From NCBI GenBank assembly GCA_903877945.1, contig CAIRFY010000289.1, forward strand, positions 1 through 24,676: a stretch of DNA of 24,676 nucleotides. The letters are read 5' to 3'. The DNA comes from an uncultured Oscillochloris sp. Lineage in GTDB: Bacteria > Chloroflexota > Chloroflexia > Chloroflexales > Chloroflexaceae. Of the stretch, positions 15,354 to 22,987 are shown piece by piece (position 1 is the stretch's first letter; every line of letters starts with the position of its first letter). The notes below the pieces were generated by a model that saw nothing but the letters and a program-made list of their open reading frames with translations, was not told the origin of the DNA and made no database searches. A program made the translations under genes and the position numbers.

Positions 15354-16478
15354 TCACCCGGCGGCAGACTCCAGCAGATCACGTAACTGCCACGCCGCAT
15401 GCGCGTAGCTAAACTGCTGGGCCTGCGCCAGCCCGGCTTGCACTAACCGCTCGCGCAGCGTCTGGTCGCCCGCAACCGCCCGCAGGTGACGGGCCAGGGT
15501 ACCCACGTCGTCAGGGCTGAAGGTGAGGGCCGCGTCACCGACGACCTCCGGGAGCGAGGTGGCGTTCGAGCAGATCACCGGGCAGCCGCAGGCCATCGCC
15601 TCCAGGGGCGGGATGCCGAAGCCCTCGTAGCGCGAGGGGAAGACGAACGCCTCGGCCTGATTGTAGAGAGCCACCAGATCCTCCTTGGGCACGAGGCCCA
15701 ACCGCCGCACCCGGCCCTCGATGCCGTAGCGGGCAATCACGTCGTCGTAAGGGGTCTCGATGTAGCCGCGCCCCGCCGTGATCACCAGGTCGTGCGGCAG
15801 GTCGTTGCTCGCTTGGCCAAAAGCTTCAACCAGCAAGCGTACGTTTTTTCGCGCCGAGAGGATGCCGGCGTAGAAGAAGAAGGGTCGCGCTAAGCCGTAT
15901 TTTGCGCGCACCACAAGCGAATCGGCGGCGGCGATTGGTCGGTAGGATGGCCCCGCTGCCGGGTAGATCACGTGGATCTTCACAGGTGGGGTTCCGGTCA
16001 GCCGGACGATGTCGTTGGCCGTCCACTGGGAGATCGTGGCGATGCTGCGGGCCTTACGCAGCGACGGCGGGATGAAGGCGCGCATGTAGAGCGTGTCGGG
16101 CCAGGTGTACTCGCGCTGCGGGAACTCTGGCACTCGGAAGTAGAGCAGATCGTAGATGGTGAGTACCGCCGGTATGCGGCAGCCGAGAGAGATTACGTTA
16201 TGTGGAAACCATACCACATCGGGGCGATCATTGCGCAGCCGCAGCGGCAGCGCGGTGTGATCCCAGAAAAACTTGTGCGGCGCCCGCAGCACAACCTCGG
16301 TGGCACGCGGGTGGCTCCCAACCAGGGCCGGGTCACTGTAGTAGATCGTGAAGCGGTGCGGGGTGTCCAGGGCCAGCAACTCACGCAGCAGCGCGCCGAC
16401 ATACTCGCGTACCCCGCCGAAGGGCAGGCTGAGTGCCCGTGCGGAGATGGCAATGTGCAGAGGTCGGGAGGCGATCAT
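15354..16478 (-). CDS. GT4-family glycosyltransferase
   Basis: This 374-residue GT-B fold retaining glycosyltransferase has an N-terminal acceptor domain beginning IAISARALSLPFGGVREYVGALL and a C-terminal donor-binding domain. The latter holds YAGILSARKNVRLLVEAF and the E-x7-E motif in RYEGFGIPPLEAMACGCPV. It is likely cytoplasmic and adds one sugar to the lipid-linked repeat unit. ATG 16478 overlaps the AsnB-type gene stop as ATGA, giving coupled translation; a start at 16496 would add six residues. The donor sugar cannot be read from sequence, but coupling to an amidotransferase hints that both act on the same residue or unit. Confidence 0.88.
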   Translation of the reverse strand: MIASRPLHIAISARALSLPFGGVREYVGALLRELLALDTPHRFTIYYSDPALVGSHPRATEVVLRAPHKFFWDHTALPLRLRNDRPDVVWFPHNVISLGCRIPAVLTIYDLLYFRVPEFPQREYTWPDTLYMRAFIPPSLRKARSIATISQWTANDIVRLTGTPPVKIHVIYPAAGPSYRPIAAADSLVVRAKYGLARPFFFYAGILSARKNVRLLVEAFGQASNDLPHDLVITAGRGYIETPYDDVIARYGIEGRVRRLGLVPKEDLVALYNQAEAFVFPSRYEGFGIPPLEAMACGCPVICSNATSLPEVVGDAALTFSPDDVGTLARHLRAVAGDQTLRERLVQAGLAQAQQFSYAHAAWQLRDLLESAAG

Positions 16479-18367
16479 CTCGGTTGCTCCATCCACAACT
16501 CAAGCATCAGCAGCGCCCAGAGCTTCTTGCCGTGGTTGGCCCTGCCCGCCATATGTTCGCCCACCAGGGCAGCCACGGCGGCGGGGCGTAGCCACTCGCT
16601 CAGGGTTGGGTTTCCAAGTAGGCGCTCCTCGGCCCAGGCCCGTAGTTCGTTGCGCAGCCAGTAGCTCACCGGGATGCTGAAGCCCTGTTTGCCCCGTGCT
16701 GCCACCTGCGGCGGCAGCTTTTCGCCGAAGGCGGCCTTGAGCAGCCACTTGCTGCGCCGCCCGCGCACTTTGAAGCGTGCGGGCAGCCGGGCCGTCCACT
16801 CGACCCACGCGGCATCGAGGAAGGGCGCCCGCGCCTCCAGGGAATGGGCCATGCTCATGCGATCCGTCTTGGGTAGCAGGTCGCCAGACAGGTAGGTGAT
16901 GTGGTCGGCGGCCAGGGTGCGGTCGAGCAGGCTGCTGGCCCGTGCGCCGTCGTAGGCGGCGGCCAGCCAATCGGCGCTGTCCACGTGGACTAGCTCGTCG
17001 CGCCAGCGGTCAGTGTAGAGGGCCAGCTTCTCGTCTTGGCTAAAGTAGGAACCCCAGCGCACGAGCGATGCCTTGTGGGTGACGGCGGAGAACTGGCCGA
17101 GCCGCTTGATGCCAGTGATCGGGTTGCGGTCCTCGGGGAGCCACCAGGGCTCGGGGACGAGGGCGGCGGCGGCGGGCACAAAGCCCTGGGTGATCCAGCC
17201 CGGCAAGGCGGCGTAGGGCCGCAGCCAGCCGTCCAGCACGTAGCGCCGGTAGCCCGCCAACGTCTCGTCGCCGCCGTCGCCGCTGAGGGCCACCGTGACG
17301 TGGCGGCGGGTCTGGCGGGCCAACTCGTAGAGCGGCAGGGCGGCCGGGTCGGCGAACGGCTCGTCTACGGCGGCGGACACGCCCTCGATCACACGCACGA
17401 GGTCGGCGGGACGAAAGGTGAACTCGTGGTGCTCCGTGCCGTAGCGATGGGCCACCTGGCGGGCGTAGCGGGTCTCGGAGAAGTGGCGCTCGTCGAAGCC
17501 AATTGAGAAGGTGCGTACCGGCTCGCGGGTGCGCTCGGCCATGAGGGCCACAATGATTGACGAGTCCATGCCGCCGCTGAGGAACGCGCCCAGGGGCACC
17601 TCGCTGACCAACTGGCGCTCGACGGCGGCGCTCAGCAGGGCGCGGGCCTGCTCAATCGCCTCGCCGTCGCTGATCTGGAGCTTTGGCTCGAAGGCCAGTT
17701 GCCACCAGCGATCCACCCTGGGCGGCGCGTCACCCTCCAGTACCAGCGTGTGCGCCGCCGGTAGCTGGCTGATCCCCGCGTAGATCGTCAGCGGGTCAGG
17801 CGTGTACTGGAGGGTCAGGTAGTGGTGCAGAGCCAGCGGATCAATCCGCCGTTCGACCCAGGGCGCGGCGAGCACAGCCTTGGCCTCGGAGCCCCAGACC
17901 AGGCCGTCCTCGGGGCTATACTGCCAGTAGAGCGGCTTCTCGCCCATGCGGTCGCGGGCGAGCAGCAGGCGGCGGCGCGGCGCGTCCCACACGGCGAAGG
18001 CAAACATGCCGTTGAGCCGGGGCAGCATGGCGTCGCCCCACTGCTCGTAGGCGTGGACAATCACCTCGGTATCGCTATCGGTGGCGAAGCGGTGGCCGTG
18101 GCGCAGCAGCTCGGCGCGCAGCTCGCGGAAGTTGTAGATCTCGCCGTTGAAGACAACGACAATGCTGCCATCTTCGTTAAAGATCGGCTGATCACCGCCG
18201 CTCAGGTCAATGATCGCCAGGCGGCGCATCGCCAGGCCCACCTGACCACGCAGGAAAAAGCCGTCGCTGTCCGGCCCACGGTGGCTGATGCGATTATTCA
18301 TGCGCCGCAACAGGTCGGCATCGACCGGGCGACCGTTCGGATGCAGGATGCCGCAGATCCCGCACAT
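16475..18367 (-). CDS. asnB: AsnB-type glutamine-hydrolysing amidotransferase (asparagine synthase family)
   Basis: This 630-residue protein has an N-terminal Ntn glutaminase domain with nucleophile C2 (MCGICGI), the RRLAIIDLSGGDQP run and VVFNGEIYNF, then a synthetase domain with PP-loop SGGMDSS at residues 264-270. It can transfer glutamine ammonia to an adenylated carboxylate. In glycan loci such proteins are often candidates for amidating uronic acids rather than making asparagine, and a uronic acid pathway (wbpBDE) lies next door. The start at 18367 has GGAG upstream. A minus-strand promoter is visible at 18397-18425. Ordinary asparagine synthase is the alternative and cannot be excluded from motifs. 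Confidence 0.85.
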   Translation of the reverse strand: MCGICGILHPNGRPVDADLLRRMNNRISHRGPDSDGFFLRGQVGLAMRRLAIIDLSGGDQPIFNEDGSIVVVFNGEIYNFRELRAELLRHGHRFATDSDTEVIVHAYEQWGDAMLPRLNGMFAFAVWDAPRRRLLLARDRMGEKPLYWQYSPEDGLVWGSEAKAVLAAPWVERRIDPLALHHYLTLQYTPDPLTIYAGISQLPAAHTLVLEGDAPPRVDRWWQLAFEPKLQISDGEAIEQARALLSAAVERQLVSEVPLGAFLSGGMDSSIIVALMAERTREPVRTFSIGFDERHFSETRYARQVAHRYGTEHHEFTFRPADLVRVIEGVSAAVDEPFADPAALPLYELARQTRRHVTVALSGDGGDETLAGYRRYVLDGWLRPYAALPGWITQGFVPAAAALVPEPWWLPEDRNPITGIKRLGQFSAVTHKASLVRWGSYFSQDEKLALYTDRWRDELVHVDSADWLAAAYDGARASSLLDRTLAADHITYLSGDLLPKTDRMSMAHSLEARAPFLDAAWVEWTARLPARFKVRGRRSKWLLKAAFGEKLPPQVAARGKQGFSIPVSYWLRNELRAWAEERLLGNPTLSEWLRPAAVAALVGEHMAGRANHGKKLWALLMLELWMEQPR

Positions 18368-18395
18368 AGCTTATACTCCACGTCTGCAAACGCGC

Positions 18396-18401
18396 TATAA
18401 T
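18396..18401 (+). promoter_or_regulatory. -10 box for the PD-(D/E)XK gene
   Basis: A perfect TATAAT lies 36 bases before the ATG at 18437, giving a leader of about 29 bases with an AGGAG ribosome-binding site at 18427-18431. The -35 region is weak. It overlaps the minus-strand -10 of asnB, so the two promoters may compete. Confidence 0.55.
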
Positions 18402-18425
18402 GTGCGTATGGAAAGATCTTCACAA
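18397..18425 (-). promoter_or_regulatory. Predicted sigma70-type promoter for asnB
   Basis: On the minus strand TTGTGA (18425-18420, four of six matches to consensus) is followed after 17 bases by CATTAT (18402-18397, four of six). This sits about 30 bases before the asnB start and physically overlaps the plus-strand TATAAT. Confidence 0.45.
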
Positions 18426-18436
18426 CAGGAGCGTCG

Positions 18437-19057
18437 ATGCGACAGTTCGCACTAACAACACAAGAAGGATTAACCTTCACCGATTACTTCAAGCTCAATA
18501 TTGATATTGAGGAGGTATTAGCATATTTTGGCTACACATTTTCAAGCAATGAGTTAACATTACCACAAAACCCACAAGAAGTTCTCTGGTACGGAGACTT
18601 ATATCAACGTATTCAAGCCAGTCTTCCATACATCAGTTTAACGAGTGAAGCGGCGCGGCGCGAGTTTCTCATCGCCCCGATCTTAATTGACCTCGCACGC
18701 TACAATCGGGTAAAAGTGAAAGTGGAGTTCCCGCTTGACGTAAGTAACCAGCTTCGCGGGACGATAGATTACTACATCCAAGCAAAGCATAATTTTCTTG
18801 TGATCGAGGCAAAAAACGCCGATCTTCAGCGCGGCTTTACGCAGCTATCCGCAGAACTGATGGCGCTCGACCAGTGGACGCAAGAGATAACCCCGACGCT
18901 CTATGGCGCTGTGTCCATCGGCAATGTGTGGCAGTTCGGAAAACTTGACCGGACAGAAAAACATATCACACAAGACCTTCACCTCTATCGGGTTCCTACG
19001 GATCTCCACGATCTGCTGCGCATCATCCTCGGGATATTAGGTGAAGACGGAAGCTAG
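18437..19057 (+). CDS. Hypothetical protein with PD-(D/E)XK nuclease-like core
   Basis: This 206-residue protein is the only plus-strand gene in the window. I recognise no named family, but the arrangement fits the PD-(D/E)XK nuclease superfamily: a helix AARREFLIAPIL (residues 72-83), D111 in GTIDYYI, E124 and K126 in FLVIEAKN, then a helix with Q136 (FTQLSAELMALDQW). No DNA-binding or membrane segment is evident. It is clearly more AT-rich than its neighbours (about 40 percent GC in one sampled line), suggesting recent transfer. It has its own promoter and AGGAG site, and its TAG overlaps the opposing glycosyltransferase stop in a shared CTAG. Nuclease activity is unproven. Confidence 0.75.
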   Translation: MRQFALTTQEGLTFTDYFKLNIDIEEVLAYFGYTFSSNELTLPQNPQEVLWYGDLYQRIQASLPYISLTSEAARREFLIAPILIDLARYNRVKVKVEFPLDVSNQLRGTIDYYIQAKHNFLVIEAKNADLQRGFTQLSAELMALDQWTQEITPTLYGAVSIGNVWQFGKLDRTEKHITQDLHLYRVPTDLHDLLRIILGILGEDGS

Positions 19058-20196
19058 GCCGCATAAAGCTCACGGAACATCGCCAAATACCGCTCAACCG
19101 CCGCATCCCAGGAGAAGCCCTGGGCGCGGGCGCGGGCGGCCTGGCCCATCCTGCGGGCCAGATCGCGGCGCTGGGCCAGGGCGTGCAGCCGCTGGGCCAG
19201 GGAGTCCACGTTGGCCCAGGGCACAATGTTCCCGCTCACACCCTCATCCACTAGTTCCTCGGCACCGCCAGTGCGGGTGACGACGGCTGGCAGCCCGGCG
19301 GCCATCGCCTCCAGGGTGGCCACACTCATACCTTCATTATACGAAGGCAGAACAAAGACGTGGGCGGCGGCGTAGTGGGCGGCGATCTGCTCACGCGGCA
19401 CATAGCCTGTGAAGGTGACGCGGTCGGCCACGCCAAGGCGTCGGGCCAGGGTCTCGTTTGCCGCCCGTGCGTCGCCCTCGCCCACCAGTTCGAGGGTTAT
19501 GTCACAGCCCTGATCAACCAGCCGACGCAGGGCGGCGATCAGGTGGTGCTGGCCCTTGCGCTCGATGAGGCGGGCCACGCAGATTACCCGCAGTGGGCCA
19601 CCATCAGTAATGGCGGCCACCGTGAAGGCATTCAGATCAACACCGTTCGGCACCAGGTCAATCCGCATACCCGGTTGAACGGCCAGCATCATCTCGGCTT
19701 CGGCCCGACACTTCGCCACTAGGCGGGTCGCGCCGCGCCAGATCGCCTTGATCGTAGGCGTGAGCATAGGGTAGAGCGGGCCGTAGCGCCGCTCGAAGCC
19801 AGGGATGTCAGGGCCGCAGACGCGCAGGATGTAGGGCAGGCGGGCGAGTCGGCGCAAGGCCAGGGCCACCCCGCCAGCGGGCACCGCGCTCCAGGCAAAA
19901 ACGAGGTCGTAGGGGCGGGCGCGGTGCAGACGCAGGGCGGTGGGCAGGGCCAGAGCGGCGTAGGTGAGCAACTCGCGGCTACTGGAGTGGTGGATATTGC
20001 GGTTGGCCACCGGCACCTTGAACAGACGCACCCGCTCAGCCAGACGTTCGCGCTCGGCCCGGTAGCCCAGGGCCGAGGTGACAAGATCGACCTCCAGATC
20101 CGGCACATTGGCAAGGCGTGCCAGGATTGCGCGGTTCACCGTGCCCGTCCCACCACCCAGAGGCGGGAATTCGTTGTTGAGCATCAAAATACGCAT
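19054..20196 (-). CDS. GT4-family glycosyltransferase
   Basis: This 380-residue GT-B fold enzyme opens MRILMLNNEFPPLGGGTGTV, the glycine-rich acceptor-side loop of GT4 proteins. It continues with VPNGVDLNAF, VARLIERKGQHHLIAAL and the E-x7-E motif in YNEGMSVATLEAMAAGLPAV. It probably adds a sugar to a lipid-linked oligosaccharide at the inner membrane face. It follows the GHMP kinase gene after 26 bases and is likely cotranscribed with it. It converges on the plus-strand nuclease-like gene with a four-base stop overlap. Donor and acceptor are not predictable here. Confidence 0.88.
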   Translation of the reverse strand: MRILMLNNEFPPLGGGTGTVNRAILARLANVPDLEVDLVTSALGYRAERERLAERVRLFKVPVANRNIHHSSSRELLTYAALALPTALRLHRARPYDLVFAWSAVPAGGVALALRRLARLPYILRVCGPDIPGFERRYGPLYPMLTPTIKAIWRGATRLVAKCRAEAEMMLAVQPGMRIDLVPNGVDLNAFTVAAITDGGPLRVICVARLIERKGQHHLIAALRRLVDQGCDITLELVGEGDARAANETLARRLGVADRVTFTGYVPREQIAAHYAAAHVFVLPSYNEGMSVATLEAMAAGLPAVVTRTGGAEELVDEGVSGNIVPWANVDSLAQRLHALAQRRDLARRMGQAARARAQGFSWDAAVERYLAMFRELYAA

Positions 20197-20222
20197 TAGT
20201 TAGTACCTGCGATGAGTGCCTG

Positions 20223-21251
20223 TCACGCCTCCACGCTCCACGACTGGACGCCGTGGTTGACGAAGGAGAAGGGCCGCACATGCACCCCGGCCTGGGTCAA
20301 GGCGCGCTCCAGATCGAGGCGGCGGTCGAAGGGGCAGGCGAAGACCATAAAGCCGCCGCCGCCCGCGCCGGTGATCTTGCCGCCCCACGCCCCGTGCTGA
20401 CGGGCCATCGCGTAGACCTCGTCCACAATCGGTGGGGCGATGTACGGTGAGAACGCCTTCTTTACCTCCCACGCCTCGTGGAGCAGCCGCCCGAAGTCGG
20501 CGATGCGTAGTTGGCGCAGCAGGCGCGTGGCCTCGTCCACAAACGCCTTGGTCTCGTCGTGGAGCCGCAGGGTGTCGCCCTTGACTAGGCGCTGCACCTG
20601 GTCGGTCATCAGGTGGCGGGTGAGCAACTGACGGTCGCCGATATAGCCGATAATCAGGCAACTCTCCAGTTCCAGCAGGGCGGTTGGCTCGGTGATCACC
20701 GGCTCGACGATGACCCGATCCTGGCCGAAGTGGTAGAGGCACATACCGCCAAAGACAGCAGCGTATTGATCCTGGCGTCCACCGGGGATGCCCAGGTCAA
20801 CCCGCTCGATACGGTAGGCCAACTCAGCGAGCTGGTGCGGGTCGTAGCTCTGACTGGCGATGGCGTAGAGCAGCTTGAGCATACTCACCACCAGGGCCGA
20901 GGAGGAGCCTAGCCCGCTGCCGGGGGGCGCGTCGCTGAACATGGTCAGCTTAAAGCCGGGCATCTCCTCCGAGCGCACCGACTGGAGCAGAGGCATCGCG
21001 TCGAGGACGGCCTGGGGCAGGCTGAGCTTGCCGTCCCACTCGCGCCCGCTCACCAGCTTGCTCACCTCCTGGAGATCGAGGGAGCGGATGGTGATACCGG
21101 GCTGGCTGCTGGGGGTGAGCATGCAGCGCACAAAGAGGTTAATCGTACAGTTGAGTACCTTGCCGCCATGCTCCTCGGCGTAGGGGCTCACATCCGTGCC
21201 GCCGCCAAAGAAGCCGATCCGCATCGGGGCACGGGCCTTGTGTATCTTCAT
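20223..21251 (-). CDS. GHMP sugar kinase, HddA-like
   Basis: This 342-residue GHMP-family kinase begins KARAPMRIGFFGGGTDVSPYAEEHGG, the pattern of D-glycero-D-manno-heptose 7-phosphate kinase (HddA) and related sugar kinases. The ATP-binding motif PPGSGLGSSSAL is at residues 109-120, and a GGKITGAGGGGFMVF motif 3 lies near the C-terminus. ATG 21251 has GAGG upstream; the frame extends five codons further without support. No GmhA, GmhB, HddC or heptose epimerase gene is nearby, so the substrate may be another sugar (for example fucose- or arabinose-type). It heads a two-gene unit with the GT4 gene. Confidence 0.8.
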   Translation of the reverse strand: MKIHKARAPMRIGFFGGGTDVSPYAEEHGGKVLNCTINLFVRCMLTPSSQPGITIRSLDLQEVSKLVSGREWDGKLSLPQAVLDAMPLLQSVRSEEMPGFKLTMFSDAPPGSGLGSSSALVVSMLKLLYAIASQSYDPHQLAELAYRIERVDLGIPGGRQDQYAAVFGGMCLYHFGQDRVIVEPVITEPTALLELESCLIIGYIGDRQLLTRHLMTDQVQRLVKGDTLRLHDETKAFVDEATRLLRQLRIADFGRLLHEAWEVKKAFSPYIAPPIVDEVYAMARQHGAWGGKITGAGGGGFMVFACPFDRRLDLERALTQAGVHVRPFSFVNHGVQSWSVEA

Positions 21252-21289
21252 CGAGCTGCCTCGCATGATTTTTTGTCAAAAGCGAGGCC

Positions 21290-21298
21290 AGTATAGCA
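21290..21298 (-). promoter_or_regulatory. Extended -10 promoter for the GHMP kinase unit
   Basis: On the minus strand TGCTATACT forms an extended -10 (TGn plus TATACT, five of six matches to TATAAT) about 40 bases before ATG 21251. No good -35 is present, which extended -10 promoters tolerate. The surrounding spacer contains no gene. Confidence 0.45.
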
Positions 21299-21333
21299 TA
21301 GGGGAAGAATCTACCTAGGGAAGCGGATCTTTT

Positions 21334-21384
21334 GGGCTGTTCCATCGCGAGCGACCTGTCACCCTGAGCGATTTGCAACAGCCC
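21334..21384. repeat. Short palindrome-flanked element, possible decayed repeat copy
   Basis: The 8-bp inverted arms GGGCTGTT (21334-21341) and AACAGCCC (21377-21384) flank a core reading TGTCACCCTGAGCGA. That core resembles the centre of the MITE-like repeats at 14133 and 22191 (TGTCATTCTGAGCGA). It may be a decayed relative or a different family with a shared core. Confidence 0.4.
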
Positions 21385-21390
21385 TGGGGA

Positions 21391-21434
21391 CGAATCATCT
21401 GCCCAAGACGCTTGCGTCTTGGGCAGATGATTCG
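21391..21434. repeat. Perfect 21-bp inverted repeat downstream of the CPBP gene
   Basis: CGAATCATCTGCCCAAGACG plus C (21391-21411) pairs perfectly with 21414-21434 around a two-base TT loop. GGGG on the left and CCCC on the right lie just outside with one unpaired A. It starts four bases past the CPBP stop codon. No T-run follows on either side, so it is not a standard terminator, though such a stem could protect the mRNA 3' end. Confidence 0.8.
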
Positions 21435-21437
21435 CCC

Positions 21438-22169
21438 CTACTTCACCACCCCCATATTCAGGGTGACATAGATCGCCAGCATGGCCATGCCATTCTGCAT
21501 GGCATGGTAGCACACGCCAGGCCAGATCGAGCCGCTGCGCTCGCGCAGGAAGGCCAGGCAGAGGCCGACCACAAAGAGGCTGGGGATGAGCACGGGGATC
21601 ATGTGGACTGCGGCAAAGATCGCGGCGTTGGCCACAACCGCCAGGGTGGCGGGGGCGCGCTGGCGCAGCAGCGGGTAGAGCATCCCGCGAAAAAATAACT
21701 CCTCAACAAAGGGCACCAGCACGGCGATTAGCAGCAGACCCGCCCCCAGTTCGCCTAGGCTCATAGCCTTGCCCCCGCTGATCGCGTTGACCTGCGGGTT
21801 GTCGAAGTTGCCAACGAGCATGGTCATCAGCTTGGTCACGGCGAGCAGCAGGCTCAGCCCAACGACGAAGAGCAGCGGCACCAGGGCGAAGTTGACCCAA
21901 CTGGTGCCGCGCAGGCCCAGGGCGGCCCAGCCCGCCCGTCGCGCCCCAAACAGGTAGATCCCCAGCAGCAGGGCGAGGTAGAGGCCCACGCCGGACACAT
22001 AGGCCACCGGCGAGAGTAGCCCGCTGCTCGGCGGCAAATTCAGCAGCGCCGCTACAGAACGCCCCGAGAACACCACCGCCGTCCCGCCAACCACAAACAT
22101 GAGCAGGGCCAGCCCCAGATCGCGCCAGCCAAAGCCCGGCCCCTCGGGCACGATCAGTTCGTTTTGCAT
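21438..22169 (-). CDS. CPBP-family intramembrane metalloprotease
   Basis: This 243-residue polytopic membrane protein carries the CPBP/Abi (CAAX protease and bacteriocin-processing) motifs: EELFFRG with E156, E157 and R161, then FAAVH with H189, then HAMQN with H222 and N226. Hydrophobic segments lie at about residues 17-34, 52-74, 93-112, 142-155, 175-188 and 192-208. In bacteria the family's roles include self-immunity and peptide processing; the substrate here is unknown. The start is ATG 22169, though no strong ribosome-binding site is visible. Neighbours (leuD upstream, GHMP kinase downstream) give no functional hint. Confidence 0.88.
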   Translation of the reverse strand: MQNELIVPEGPGFGWRDLGLALLMFVVGGTAVVFSGRSVAALLNLPPSSGLLSPVAYVSGVGLYLALLLGIYLFGARRAGWAALGLRGTSWVNFALVPLLFVVGLSLLLAVTKLMTMLVGNFDNPQVNAISGGKAMSLGELGAGLLLIAVLVPFVEELFFRGMLYPLLRQRAPATLAVVANAAIFAAVHMIPVLIPSLFVVGLCLAFLRERSGSIWPGVCYHAMQNGMAMLAIYVTLNMGVVK

Positions 22170-22190
22170 AGCATAGCCATTTCTTGAAAT

Positions 22191-22299
22191 GCACTACCGC
22201 AGAAGTCATGCTGTGAGGCGTCCTGTCATTCTGAGCGAAGCGAAAAATCCCGGTCGGGACGCTTCGCTCAGCGTGACAGCGTTACTTATGCGCTACTGC
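22191..22299. repeat. MITE-like palindromic repeat, copy 2
   Basis: A roughly 109-bp element closely matching copy 1 at 14133-14246, including the shared core CTGTCATTCTGAGCGAAGCG, the AATCCCGGTCGGGACGCTTC centre and the right arm ACAGCGTTACTTATGC (22276-22291). Its left arm (22199-22214) has diverged at several positions. It lies between the CPBP start and the leuD terminator. Confidence 0.75.
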
Positions 22300-22301
22300 C
22301 T

Positions 22302-22340
22302 AAAAATAATGACGCGGCGCGATTTCGCGCCGCGTCATTA
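22302..22340 (-). terminator. Rho-independent terminator of leuD
   Basis: On the minus strand a perfect 15-bp GC-rich stem (arms 22326-22340 and 22307-22321, core GACGCGGCGCG) with a four-base AAAT loop is followed directly by TTTTTA. It begins 25 bases past the leuD stop and separates leuCD from the CPBP gene. Confidence 0.85.
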
Positions 22341-22364
22341 GTATACCTTCAACGCCTCAGCGCC

Positions 22365-22973
22365 TCAGCCCTGCGTGTTCAGCGCCACCGGATTCGTCGC
22401 TTCGAACGCGGCGATCTCGGCGTCCTGTTGCATGATAAAGCCGAGTTGATCTACGCCGTTGATCAGACAGTGCTTGCTGAATCCATCTATCGGGAAGCCC
22501 ACCCGCTGTCCATCCGGCAGCGTCACCGTCTGGCTGGCCAGATCAACCGTTACCTGGGTCTGCGGCTCTTCCTCGCAGAGGCTCACCAGATGGTAGTAGC
22601 TCTCCGTATCCACAATGATCGGCAGCAGGCCGATCTTGAGCGCGTTGCTCTTAAAAATGTCGGCGAAGGAAGGCGAGATCACCGCCTTAAAGCCATACGC
22701 CTGCAAAGCCCAGGGCGCGTGCTCGCGCGAACTGCCAGAGCCGAAATTGCGCCCGGCTACCAGCACGGTTGCCCCTGATGACTCTGTCCGGTTCAACACA
22801 AAATCTGGGTTCGGGGTGCCGTCGGCGTTGTAGCGCCAGGTCTCGAAAAGACCGTCGGCCAGGCCGTCCTTGTTTGTAACTTTTAAAAATCGGGCCGGAA
22901 TGACTTGATCAGTGTCGATGTTCTCGATGGGAATGGCGACAGCTTTCCCCGAGAACGTGGTGATCGGGTCCAT
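22365..22973 (-). CDS. leuD: 3-isopropylmalate dehydratase small subunit
   Basis: This 202-residue swivel-domain subunit pairs with LeuC to isomerise 2-isopropylmalate to 3-isopropylmalate in leucine synthesis. Hallmark segments are NIDTDQVIPARFLK (residues 18-31), GRNFGSGSSREHAPWAL with the substrate-binding SSRE, and FADIFKSNALKIGLLPI. Length matches bacterial LeuD. GAGGAG lies six bases before ATG 22973. It follows leuC after 105 bases containing a palindromic repeat and ends at a strong terminator. Confidence 0.97.
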   Translation of the reverse strand: MDPITTFSGKAVAIPIENIDTDQVIPARFLKVTNKDGLADGLFETWRYNADGTPNPDFVLNRTESSGATVLVAGRNFGSGSSREHAPWALQAYGFKAVISPSFADIFKSNALKIGLLPIIVDTESYYHLVSLCEEEPQTQVTVDLASQTVTLPDGQRVGFPIDGFSKHCLINGVDQLGFIMQQDAEIAAFEATNPVALNTQG

Positions 22974-22987
22974 ACATGCTCCTCATT

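Noticed and set aside
21274..21279. TTGACA on the minus strand as a -35 for the GHMP kinase
   Set aside because: No acceptable -10 lies 16-18 bases downstream, where the ribosome-binding site and start codon fall; the extended -10 at 21290-21298 is better placed.
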